A stretch of 6,476 nucleotides of DNA from JBAWXE01 sp037144255 (GTDB lineage Bacteria; Bacteroidota; Bacteroidia; Chitinophagales; Chitinophagaceae), in contig JBAWXE010000121.1 in NCBI GenBank assembly GCA_037144255.1, forward strand, positions 1 through 6,476, read 5' to 3'. The notes beneath the pieces are model-generated. The model was not told the origin of the DNA. It saw only the letters and a list, made by a program, of their open reading frames with translations, and made no database searches. The position numbers were made by a program, and so were the translations under genes. Below, piece after piece: positions 1-5,568 of this stretch; within the stretch, counting starts at the first letter, position 1, and each line of letters opens with the position of its first letter.

Positions 1-25
1 GGGTTGTATTTTTTAAAATTTGCTG

Positions 26-33
26 CAAATATA
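26..33 (-). promoter_or_regulatory. possible leftward -7 promoter element
   Basis: Read on the minus strand this is TATATTTG, a full match to the Bacteroidota -7 consensus TAnnTTTG. It overlaps a 13-bp inverted repeat (ATTTGC-T-GCAAAT, 18-30). It could drive a leftward gene starting just outside the window, divergent from the desaturase. No TTG-type -33 element is visible at the usual distance, and an 8-bp match with four fixed A/T bases occurs often by chance in AT-rich DNA, so the call is weak. Confidence 0.2.
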
Positions 34-151
34 TTACTCTATTGCATTAGAAAAAGAAAATATTGATGATGAAGCTTAAAATATATGACCTGAATCAGGC
101 TAATAAAGAAACAATTAACAACTATAGGGCCAGTATATGATGAAATAGGCG

Positions 152-159
152 TAATTTTG
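152..159 (+). promoter_or_regulatory. possible -7 promoter element for the desaturase
   Basis: TAATTTTG matches the Bacteroidota -7 consensus TAnnTTTG in full. It lies about 110 nt upstream of the desaturase ATG, which would give a leader of roughly 100 nt. I see no good -33 TTG at 19-21 nt. A one-mismatch alternative, TAGTCTTG, lies at 196-203 with a TTG at 176-178, but that spacing is short. The rest of 1-268 shows no other convincing feature. Confidence 0.25.
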
Positions 160-268
160 CCATACATTATATACATTGTGACCTTGCCAATGGCATAGTC
201 TTGTGTTTGTAAGCATGCGTTGCAGCGATAATGTACTATTAGCGCTTAAAAAAATTTTGAATTAATTT

Positions 269-1339
269 ATGAATGCCCCCAAGTTTGCTCATACTTCATC
301 TTCGATACATCACGAGTTCAGAAAGCGTATCAACGATTATTTTTCACATAAAGGCATTGCACATACAGGCAATGCGCAATTATATATTAAAGCTATCATA
401 TTGATAAGCAGCTATGTAGCAGTATATATACATCTAGTATTCTTTACCCCAATAGTATGGGTGGCTATACCTGAGTGTATGCTGATGGGTATACTTACTG
501 CAGCATTAGGATTCAATATAATGCATGATGGAGCTCATGGTAGTTTTAGTAAGCATAAATGGCTGAACAGGCTAGCAGCATTGAGTTTGGATTTTTTAGG
601 TGCCAGCAGCTTTATGTGGAATACCAAGCATAATGTAGTGCACCATGCCTATACTAATATTGATGGTATAGACGATGATATCAATGCACGTCCTTTTCTA
701 CGCCTATGCGATACGCAGAAATATTATAAAGTACATAAGTATCAACATTTGTACTTTGGTTTCTTGTATTCATTATTATACATGTTCTGGGTATTCTTTA
801 CAGACTACAAAAAATACTTTACTAACCATGTAGGCATCATGCCGGTACAAAAAATGAAATGGAGTGACCATGTTATTTTTTGGGCATCTAAGATATTGCA
901 TATACTAGTGTATATTGTAGTACCTATTTATTTTGTTGGGTTTGCATACTGGATCAGCGGATTCTTAATATATAGTTGTGTAGCAGGTTTTGTATTATCT
1001 ATCGTCTTTCAATTGGCGCATACGGTGGAAGAGACCTCTTTCCCTCAAGCTGTACAACCAATGAATAAAATAGAGGATGAATGGGCATTGCATCAATTGA
1101 AAACCACTGCCAATTTTGCTACTACAAATAAATTCATCACCTGGATGGTAGGAGGACTTAATTTTCAGGTAGAACATCATTTATTCCCTAAGATATCGCA
1201 TATACACTACCCTGCTATCAGTAAGATAGTAAGAGATACCTGTAAAGAAATGGGTGTAACCTACATAGAGCATCCTAAAATGAGACAGGCTGTAGCATCG
1301 CATGTAATGCACCTGAAAAGAATGGGTCAACACGCCTAA
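269..1339 (+). CDS. membrane fatty acid desaturase, front-end (delta-5/delta-6, linoleoyl-CoA desaturase-like) type
   Basis: This is an integral-membrane di-iron desaturase that would introduce a cis double bond into an acyl chain, using O2 and electrons from a separate donor. The three histidine boxes are intact: HDGAH at residues 86-90, HNVVHH at 121-126 and QVEHH at 300-304, with an extra QLAHT at 248-252. Gln in place of the first His of box 3 is the mark of front-end delta-5/delta-6 desaturases. Hydrophobic segments lie near residues 41-60, 62-84, 160-178, 203-228 and 231-249, the usual two pairs around the His boxes. The length of 356 aa is normal for bacterial members. No cytochrome b5 domain is fused, so a ferredoxin or other donor encoded elsewhere is needed. 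The start is preceded by A/T-rich sequence without a Shine-Dalgarno, as is common in this phylum. The gene stands alone. Cold or membrane-fluidity adaptation is an inference. The regiospecificity cannot be read from the sequence. Confidence 0.92.
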   Translation: MNAPKFAHTSSSIHHEFRKRINDYFSHKGIAHTGNAQLYIKAIILISSYVAVYIHLVFFTPIVWVAIPECMLMGILTAALGFNIMHDGAHGSFSKHKWLNRLAALSLDFLGASSFMWNTKHNVVHHAYTNIDGIDDDINARPFLRLCDTQKYYKVHKYQHLYFGFLYSLLYMFWVFFTDYKKYFTNHVGIMPVQKMKWSDHVIFWASKILHILVYIVVPIYFVGFAYWISGFLIYSCVAGFVLSIVFQLAHTVEETSFPQAVQPMNKIEDEWALHQLKTTANFATTNKFITWMVGGLNFQVEHHLFPKISHIHYPAISKIVRDTCKEMGVTYIEHPKMRQAVASHVMHLKRMGQHA

Positions 1340-1381
1340 AATATTTACAGTTCCCTGTGTACGCATTACCGAAACACCTAG

Positions 1382-1640
1382 TGGCCTATAATTAAAGGTA
1401 CCAATGTTACCATTAATACATCACCTGTAAATGGTATTGTAAACCCAAGTATATCGATGGGCAAGCATGCTATGAACATTACCTTATCAGCAATATAGTA
1501 GGGGCAACAGATTATTATAAGACAGACTGAGCCGTATGAACAATACTATATCCTTACAAAAATTACCAGCGGGTATCTACTTACTACAACTGAGAGACAA
1601 AACAGGAGAGCAAGAAGTAAGAAGAATTGTAAAACAATAA
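1382..1640 (+). pseudogene. frameshifted remnant of a T9SS C-terminal sorting domain (type A)
   Basis: From 1536 to the TAA at 1638-1640 one frame encodes a classic T9SS type A tail: NNTISLQ, then LPAGIYLLQLRD (codons 1563-1598), ending RRIVKQ. Upstream the domain continues only by changing frame. Codons 1492-1527 read NIVGATDYYKTD, resembling the usual 'D(I/V)xGR..' strand, and stop at TGA 1528. Before that, codons 1382-1495 are open and read on through NPSISMGKHAMNITLSAI, resembling the 'YPNP...' start, and stop at TAG 1496. Each junction fits loss of one base. No long ORF or start codon for a secreted protein remains, because the intact desaturase ends at 1339. The parent was a secreted or surface protein whose identity is lost. 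The last 35 codons are secure as a T9SS tail. The stretch before 1490 is less certain, and 1340-1381 is uninterpreted. Confidence 0.72.
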
Positions 1641-1662
1641 GCAGTATTCATAAAAACGACAA

Positions 1663-1703
1663 TAATAAAAATGCTCCTATAAAATATAGGGGCATTTTTA
1701 TTA
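1663..1703 (+). terminator. strong intrinsic terminator, 19-bp stem
   Basis: The left arm 1663-1681 pairs with the right arm 1685-1703 over 19 bp around an AAA loop, with a single G-U wobble (T1675 with G1691). The core is TGCTCCTATA / TATAGGGGCA. The arms end in A5 and T5 runs, so the hairpin carries its own U-tract and could work in both directions. It begins 22 nt after the stop codon of the T9SS remnant, which fits the original terminator of that gene, and it is 29 nt ahead of the next start codon. Confidence 0.85.
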
Positions 1704-1732
1704 AATTAGATGCTGCAAACAAAAAAACAGCT

Positions 1733-2206
1733 ATGAAAAAACACATTTATATACTACTAGCTCTTATACTAACTTTTATCTCCTGTAAAAACTTTTATGG
1801 CACTTATACTATTACTCCCCAAAGACTTAAAGAGCAGCTTCAAAAAATAGACACCAACAAGAGTGGCTACGTAAAAAATGACCTTATCATGCCTGCTGTG
1901 GCTAACGGTGTAGCATCAGGAGCTGTGAGCGGTGCGATGAAAGGCGTATTAGAAAAAAGGTCGGAATATTTTAATGCTATTGAAACCTTGAAAGTTGTTA
2001 ATCAAAAAGGCATAGAGGTTGACATGCCGGTATTGCTCAGCAGTACTGCTAGGTTTACCTATAAAAACAACAAGCATGCACAGATGTATGTATCTTCTTT
2101 GTACTTAGATGATAGTTTGATCTATGGCAGCAGATCGCACTTACTAAATATACCTATGAAGGCAGTATATATAGACAGCGTGACTAAAATTCAGATACAG
2201 CAGTAG
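1733..2206 (+). CDS. small hypothetical lipoprotein with a glycine zipper
   Basis: I do not recognise a characterised family. The N-terminus is a lipoprotein signal: MKK, a hydrophobic stretch, then FISC with Cys18 as the lipidated residue. The mature protein would sit in the envelope. Residues 59-71 (GVASGAVSGAMKG) give a perfect GxxxGxxxGxxxG glycine zipper (G59, G63, G67, G71), a pattern linked to membrane insertion or tight helix packing. The C-terminal half (about 83-157) is polar, predicted mainly beta, and contains LDDSLIYGSRSHLL followed by VYIDSVTKIQIQ. This pattern recalls small Bacteroidota lipoproteins that end in 'IxxI.KIEI', though I cannot name the family. Two TAG codons stand in tandem at the end (2204-2209). 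There is no Shine-Dalgarno. The start lies only 29 nt beyond a strong terminator, so its promoter is unclear. It converges on the DUF2889-like gene with a 32-nt gap. Confidence 0.82.
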   Translation: MKKHIYILLALILTFISCKNFYGTYTITPQRLKEQLQKIDTNKSGYVKNDLIMPAVANGVASGAVSGAMKGVLEKRSEYFNAIETLKVVNQKGIEVDMPVLLSSTARFTYKNNKHAQMYVSSLYLDDSLIYGSRSHLLNIPMKAVYIDSVTKIQIQQ

Positions 2207-2238
2207 TAGTGCTGAGATACGGTCTCTACACAGATACC

Positions 2239-2745
2239 TTATATATTCTTCTCGTTGTAAATAAAGCAAGTGTTAATAAGCAAGTGTTTGGATATCTCGA
2301 ACTTCTGTTTTTCATCCAGAATATTGAAATCGCGACTCATAAGACCAAAGCCCTCATCATAACCTATTAAAGTAGTAGCTGCAAAATTGATGGTCTCCAG
2401 CGCTAACTCCTTCAGGTGTACACAACCTTCGCTACCACCTATGGTGTGCAAAATAGCTTTGGTAATACCTCTTTCTATCTTTAAGCCTATGAGTAGTTTT
2501 GCTTTTTCTGCTACCATAGGACATGATGCATGAGGATGACTGGCCAGTTCGCTTTTGGCATGTACAATGGTCTTGGTATGAGGATCGATATGGATATTCA
2601 AGCGGATAAGGTGATAAGGATCTAAAAGCGTAGCCTCTAACATCAGATTACCATTCTCCAGCTCGAAAGCCTCTACACCTATGTCTCTTTTTGATACCAG
2701 TCGTTTTACGGGTATTCTTTCCATTTTATCTTCTGCAGAACGCAT
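2239..2745 (-). CDS. DUF2889-like protein of unknown function
   Basis: This is a soluble protein of 168 aa with no signal peptide or membrane segment, so probably cytosolic. The pattern fits DUF2889: an N-terminal beta region with LLDPYHLIRLNIHID (40-54), then CP at 75-76, LIGLKIERGITKAI (85-98) and the hallmark GGSEGCVHL (103-111) followed by KEL. Cys75, Cys108, His110 and Cys160 are candidates for a metal or thiol site, but no function is established for the family that I know of. Met1 (2743-2745) is used here. Met8 (2722-2724) is a possible alternative start, since the family-like core begins near residue 10. It follows the acetolactate-decarboxylase-like gene on the same strand after 100 nt. 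That gap holds a palindrome and no clear promoter, so both co-transcription and separate transcription are possible. Confidence 0.75.
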   Translation of the reverse strand: MRSAEDKMERIPVKRLVSKRDIGVEAFELENGNLMLEATLLDPYHLIRLNIHIDPHTKTIVHAKSELASHPHASCPMVAEKAKLLIGLKIERGITKAILHTIGGSEGCVHLKELALETINFAATTLIGYDEGFGLMSRDFNILDEKQKFEISKHLLINTCFIYNEKNI

Positions 2746-2798
2746 GATGTAAGCTTTAGTACTAGATGCAAAGCACCTGAATATCTGTGGGGTAAAAA

Positions 2799-2812
2799 AT
2801 GATCATGATCAT
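2799..2812. repeat. 14-bp perfect palindrome (ATGATCATGATCAT)
   Basis: The sequence is its own reverse complement and is also a tandem ATGATC repeat. It lies 54 nt upstream of the DUF2889-like start and 33 nt past the stop of the acetolactate-decarboxylase-like gene. Read on the minus strand it runs straight into a T-rich tract (TTTTTTA). It could be a weak AT-rich terminator for the upstream gene (5-bp stem, CATG loop) or an operator for the downstream gene. The sequence alone does not decide. Confidence 0.4.
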
Positions 2813-2845
2813 GCAATTACAATACATCTGTCATGTACCAAGCTA

Positions 2846-3580
2846 CTAATACTTGGGTAGTAACAATTTTGCAGTACCCTTACTGATATGCATAGTATCT
2901 AAATGCCCCATTAGCTTTCTATCTTCAGAAATGAGGTGCATATGAACATAAGTGTCGTGATGGGTAAATATAGCCTGATGTTGAGTAGAGAAGAAACCTA
3001 ATAGTTCTACATTACTATTGGTAACCTTATAATGTCGTTGCCCTATGCGTGCATCTTCGGGCGAGGACACTTTTGTACCGGCAGGTAGATCAACGACATG
3101 AACGGAAGCGCTATCCATATTTGCAAGTATCTTAAAGAAAAACGGGCGGGGGAAATGTTTAGTGGCAGTATCCAGATAGGTTTCCAACTGAAGTATAGTT
3201 TGAACAGAATCCGGAATAGGACATTGTACCCAATCCCTTATATGTGCATAACCAAAGAAAGGTGCTTGTAGATGGAATGTCTTTGTGACCTGCATAACGG
3301 TATCATTTATTACCTGCGACCTATATGCTGTACCATCCAGTATGATTATCTCGCCGGCAAGAAAGGCCACAGGTCCTAAACCGTATAAGTGTTCCTTATT
3401 GGCAATAGTATCGACATTGATAGTAGCAAAAAGTTCGCCCTTCCTCATCACATTCTTCATGGCACCTACTATCTTAGGTGAGGGGTCATTGACCTGCTCT
3501 TTATGTGTAGTAGAGCGGCAACTAAAAATGAGCAAAGCAGTGCTGCATACTAATACTGTGTGAAAGAGGGATCGAGTCAT
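2846..3580 (-). CDS. exported acetolactate-decarboxylase-like lipoprotein
   Basis: The protein has an acetolactate decarboxylase (BudA/AlsD) fold signature behind a lipoprotein signal peptide (LIFSC, Cys21 lipidated). Canonical enzymes convert 2-acetolactate to acetoin. Family features in order are KGELFATINVDT (47-58), LYGLGPVAFLAGEI and ILDGTAY (65-86) with Glu77 at the conserved GEI position, RPFFFKI with Arg145, and the zinc site VHMHLISEDRKLMGH with His213, His215 and His226. The HxH-x10-H spacing equals that recalled for the Brevibacillus enzyme (His194, His196, His207). The oddity is the end: only 18 residues follow His226, whereas the Brevibacillus chain continues about 45 residues to a conserved C-terminal glutamate. 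The active site may therefore be altered. No acetolactate synthase or acetoin gene is nearby. Family membership is secure. Decarboxylase activity is an inference and could differ for a periplasmic lipoprotein. Confidence 0.82.
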   Translation of the reverse strand: MTRSLFHTVLVCSTALLIFSCRSTTHKEQVNDPSPKIVGAMKNVMRKGELFATINVDTIANKEHLYGLGPVAFLAGEIIILDGTAYRSQVINDTVMQVTKTFHLQAPFFGYAHIRDWVQCPIPDSVQTILQLETYLDTATKHFPRPFFFKILANMDSASVHVVDLPAGTKVSSPEDARIGQRHYKVTNSNVELLGFFSTQHQAIFTHHDTYVHMHLISEDRKLMGHLDTMHISKGTAKLLLPKY

Positions 3581-3614
3581 TTTCTATGGCGAGTTGTTGC
3601 TACAACAAAACACA

Positions 3615-3622
3615 CAAAAGTA
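3615..3622 (-). promoter_or_regulatory. possible -7 promoter element for the acetolactate-decarboxylase-like gene
   Basis: On the minus strand this reads TACTTTTG, a full match to TAnnTTTG, 34 nt upstream of the lipoprotein ATG. That is a sensible leader length. No TTG -33 element is seen at 19-21 nt. If real, this gene is transcribed separately from the upstream cytochrome gene, whose stop lies 88 nt away. Confidence 0.35.
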
Positions 3623-3668
3623 TCTACAAAAAACAATGACATGCATCATTTATCTACACAATAGATAG

Positions 3669-4070
3669 TTACTTTTTGGCCAGTGTGCGGATATAATTGA
3701 TCAAAGCCCAACGTTTTTCATCAGAGAGAATTGCCTTGTAAGAGGGCATAGGTGCCCTACCCTCAGATAATTTCCAAAAGAGTGAACCATCAGTCTCATT
3801 TTGTATCAATGCTGAAGTATGATCGGCAGGTTTGGGATTCAGGCTCACTGCAGCTATACCATCGCCTTTGCCCGTAGTACCATGGCAAGGAGAACAATAA
3901 CGTGTGTATATCCTTTCTCCTTCTGCCAAAGATGCAGCATTGCCAGCAAGTGGATTCTTACTACTATTGGCAGTAGCAGGCGCCTGCCAAGGCACTTTGG
4001 TCTGCGCTACACATTGCCCTGATAGAAAAGCAAAACTTATGATCATTATAATACCTAATACCCTTATCAT
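3669..4070 (-). CDS. periplasmic class I c-type cytochrome
   Basis: This is a mono-heme electron carrier of the periplasm. The signal peptide is residues 1-22, with likely cleavage after CVA before Gln23. Cys20 is not a good lipobox Cys because Gln precedes it. The heme-binding motif is CSPCH (Cys59, Cys62, His63), followed by the typical GTTGKGDG. Met108 in RAPMPSY is the probable distal iron ligand, and the C-terminal helix RWALINYIRTLAKK is characteristic of the single-domain cytochrome c / cbb3 subunit III-like fold. The length of 133 aa is complete for one domain. It is the first gene of the minus-strand run and is divergent from the DUF4395 gene across a 157-bp intergenic region. Redox partners are not evident in the window. 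Confidence 0.93.
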   Translation of the reverse strand: MIRVLGIIMIISFAFLSGQCVAQTKVPWQAPATANSSKNPLAGNAASLAEGERIYTRYCSPCHGTTGKGDGIAAVSLNPKPADHTSALIQNETDGSLFWKLSEGRAPMPSYKAILSDEKRWALINYIRTLAKK

Positions 4071-4197
4071 ATAAACATCAATTCGCAGATAAAATTTTCA
4101 TCACAAAAGAACGAAGCAACTGACAAACAAAATATGTTCTGAGTCATAACAACAACTAATCATAAACAGGGGGATATAAATATTGCTGCATCCTCAG

Positions 4198-4205
4198 TAG
4201 TTTTG
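4198..4205 (+). promoter_or_regulatory. possible -7 promoter element for the DUF4395 gene
   Basis: TAGTTTTG is a full match to the Bacteroidota -7 consensus, 22 nt before the ATG, implying a very short leader of about 15-17 nt. The nearest TTG (4183-4185) is too close to be a standard -33 element. No comparable element was found for the divergent cytochrome gene. Confidence 0.38.
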
Positions 4206-4227
4206 TTATCGCACAATCAAATAAACA

Positions 4228-4884
4228 ATGCCTGCAATCATTCAGTTTGGAGAAGATATAGAAGGGTATTCCATTCCTGTACTTAATGAAAGAGAGATAA
4301 GAGCAGCATCCGGTATACATTTCGTATTTGCGCTTATATCTTTACTACTCATCATTCTAAAAAAGGAATTTATACTAGCCAAGTATTTCATTGTAGCATT
4401 TCTGATAGACTTTCTTATTCGTGTATTCATTAACCCTAAATATTCTCCTACTTTAATATTGGGCAGAATGATAGTGCGCAATCAGACTCCAGAATATGTA
4501 GGAGCCCCGCAGAAACAATTTGCCTGGAAAATAGGTGTTACACTTGCTGCTATCATGTTCGTGTTAATGCCCTTGTATAATACTTATAGTTTTATTACTG
4601 GTATCATCTGTTTCATCTGTCTTATTTTCTTGTTTTTCGAATCTGCCTTTGGCATATGCCTGGGTTGCAAGTTTTACAAATACTTTTATAAAACAGAAGT
4701 ACAGTATTGCCCGGGAGAAGTATGTGAAGTAAAAGACCATAGCCCTATACAGCATGTGAGCCGTACCCAGGTATGGGTGTTCATTGGGTATATACTACTG
4801 ATAGTGGTATTGGTATTGTTACTAAAATCTACATTCTCGGTTATGCCGGAACGCTTGTGGAACAAGCTGGGTTTAATAAAGTAA
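4228..4884 (+). CDS. DUF4395-domain integral membrane protein
   Basis: The DUF4395 signature is clear: VLNEREIRAASG near the N-terminus (18-29), a core of DFLIRVFINPKYSPTLILG (61-79), then GAPQKQFAWKIG (92-103) and a membrane helix ending in CLGCKFY (144-150). Hydrophobic segments lie near residues 30-45, 49-66, 102-117, 121-139 and 184-202. The family has no established enzyme activity that I know of. Cys144 and Cys147 form a CxxC at a membrane edge, and a second pair, Cys161 and Cys166 (CPGEVC), follows in the next loop, so thiol or metal chemistry is possible. The extra C-terminal helix and tail (about 184-218) follow the usual core. The start lacks a Shine-Dalgarno; upstream sequence is A-rich. 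The gene is monocistronic, divergent from the cytochrome and convergent with the GldM-C-like gene. Confidence 0.85.
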   Translation: MPAIIQFGEDIEGYSIPVLNEREIRAASGIHFVFALISLLLIILKKEFILAKYFIVAFLIDFLIRVFINPKYSPTLILGRMIVRNQTPEYVGAPQKQFAWKIGVTLAAIMFVLMPLYNTYSFITGIICFICLIFLFFESAFGICLGCKFYKYFYKTEVQYCPGEVCEVKDHSPIQHVSRTQVWVFIGYILLIVVLVLLLKSTFSVMPERLWNKLGLIK

Positions 4885-4890
4885 AGAAAG

Positions 4891-4914
4891 ATGTCTCAGT
4901 AATTACTGAGACAT
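4891..4914. terminator. perfect 24-bp palindrome, shared terminator between convergent genes
   Basis: The half-site ATGTCTCAGTAA is followed directly by its exact reverse complement, giving a 10-bp stem with an AATT loop. It starts 7 nt after the DUF4395 stop and lies 46 nt beyond the stop of the opposing gene. On the minus strand it is followed by CTTTCTTTAC, a moderate T-tract. On the plus strand no U-run follows. It therefore suits the minus-strand gene best and may also stabilise the 3' end of the plus-strand transcript. Confidence 0.7.
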
Positions 4915-4960
4915 TGCCAGAATATTATTGATGATGTACAATCTTGTTTTTATCAATTCA

Positions 4961-5374
4961 TTACTTTTCAAATTGTATAGCAATGGGTTTTGATTTCAGG
5001 TCAACATCCTTATAGGTTACTATGATATTCTCTATAAAGATCTTTGTAAGGACATTGCTTTCGGTAATGATCTTTTTAGTTTCAGCTGAAAGTTCAGCAC
5101 CTTTTATTTTATATGGCCCTTTGATATCTGCGCCTTTCGGGAAAAAAGAAATGGTGTATGATTTAATAACACTTCCGGGTATATCTGGTATCAATTTAGG
5201 GTTAGCCAATAGTTGCTCTTTAGTAGCAGTCAATATCATTTGCTTTCCATTTTCTATTCTTTCTAATCCCAAAGAGCCATAATTAACCTTAGGCTCCATA
5301 TCTTTTACTTCTTGTTGTGCGAATGATGATAATGAAATTATTATTGCGGCAAATAATGCAATGAGCTTTTTCAT
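4961..5374 (-). CDS. small secreted protein with GldM C-terminal-like domain
   Basis: A standard signal peptide (MKKLIALFAAIIISLSSFA, cleavage before Gln20) precedes a mature domain of about 118 aa with no membrane segment. The C-terminal part resembles the last domain of GldM, the T9SS motor/periplasmic spanning protein. IKSYTISFFPKG is followed after a spacer by the KGAELSAETKKII segment, then TKIFIENIIVTYKD and KPIAIQF. These match in order the GldM pattern of beta strand, 'G..LT.e....i', 'VYFENVKA.GPDG' and 'I.F.V'. Full GldM is about 510 residues with an N-terminal helix, so this is at most the terminal domain on its own. A role binding T9SS parts or other surface proteins is an inference. 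The usual start is the only Met near the signal peptide. It is monocistronic, with a palindromic terminator downstream. No good -7 element is seen; a one-mismatch TACACTTG lies at 5389-5396. Confidence 0.7.
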   Translation of the reverse strand: MKKLIALFAAIIISLSSFAQQEVKDMEPKVNYGSLGLERIENGKQMILTATKEQLLANPKLIPDIPGSVIKSYTISFFPKGADIKGPYKIKGAELSAETKKIITESNVLTKIFIENIIVTYKDVDLKSKPIAIQFEK

Positions 5375-5515
5375 GCTATTTAGATTTTCAAGTGTATAGA
5401 ATAAATGAATGATACATACCTTGATATAAAATTATATAAAAACTGTAAAACAATAGTGCACAATAACAAATTGCTTTAGTTCACATATTTATTAGTGATT
5501 GAGTTGAAACTATAA

Positions 5516-5539
5516 GAGCCTCACTTGTTTGTGAAGCCC
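5516..5539 (-). terminator. probable terminator of the T9SS cargo-thioredoxin pair
   Basis: Read on the minus strand, GGGCTTCAC pairs with GTGAGGCTC around an AAACAA loop. The stem is 9 bp with two G-U wobbles, and TTATAGTTTC follows. It lies 29 nt after the stop of the thioredoxin-like gene. The wobbles form G-U pairs only in the minus-strand transcript (they are C-A mismatches in the plus), which supports that direction. The T-tract is modest. The rest of 5375-5568 shows nothing else convincing. Confidence 0.5.
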
Positions 5540-5568
5540 AATTAGTATATTGAACCTTATGAAATATA

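Noticed and set aside
18..30. 13-bp inverted repeat ATTTGC-T-GCAAAT as a separate operator
   Set aside because: Short AT-rich symmetry is common in this DNA, and the gene it might control is outside the window; noted only with the promoter element.
66..140. 24-codon ORF on + starting with two ATG codons
   Set aside because: It has no recognisable motif, no supporting start signal and a length expected by chance; it is too short to call without homologues.
995..1366. Two 61-codon minus-strand ORFs opposite the end of the desaturase
   Set aside because: They oppose the third His box region of a well-supported gene and show no motif of their own.
2207..2238. Terminator in the 32-nt gap between the convergent lipoprotein and DUF2889-like genes
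   Set aside because: Only a 4-bp GAGA/TCTC stem is visible and no T-run, so no terminator is called.
3285..3563. 92-codon plus-strand ORF opposite the acetolactate-decarboxylase-like gene
   Set aside because: It is antisense to conserved family blocks of the minus-strand gene; a shadow frame.
3593..3606. Small hairpin GTTGT-TGCT-ACAAC just upstream of the acetolactate-decarboxylase-like gene, as terminator or riboswitch
   Set aside because: A 5-bp stem with no U-tract, lying next to the start codon; it is too weak to support either call.
4010..4012. Cys20 of the cytochrome as a lipoprotein lipobox Cys
   Set aside because: Gln precedes the Cys where Gly, Ala or Ser is required, and a good signal peptidase I site (CVA before Gln23) follows.
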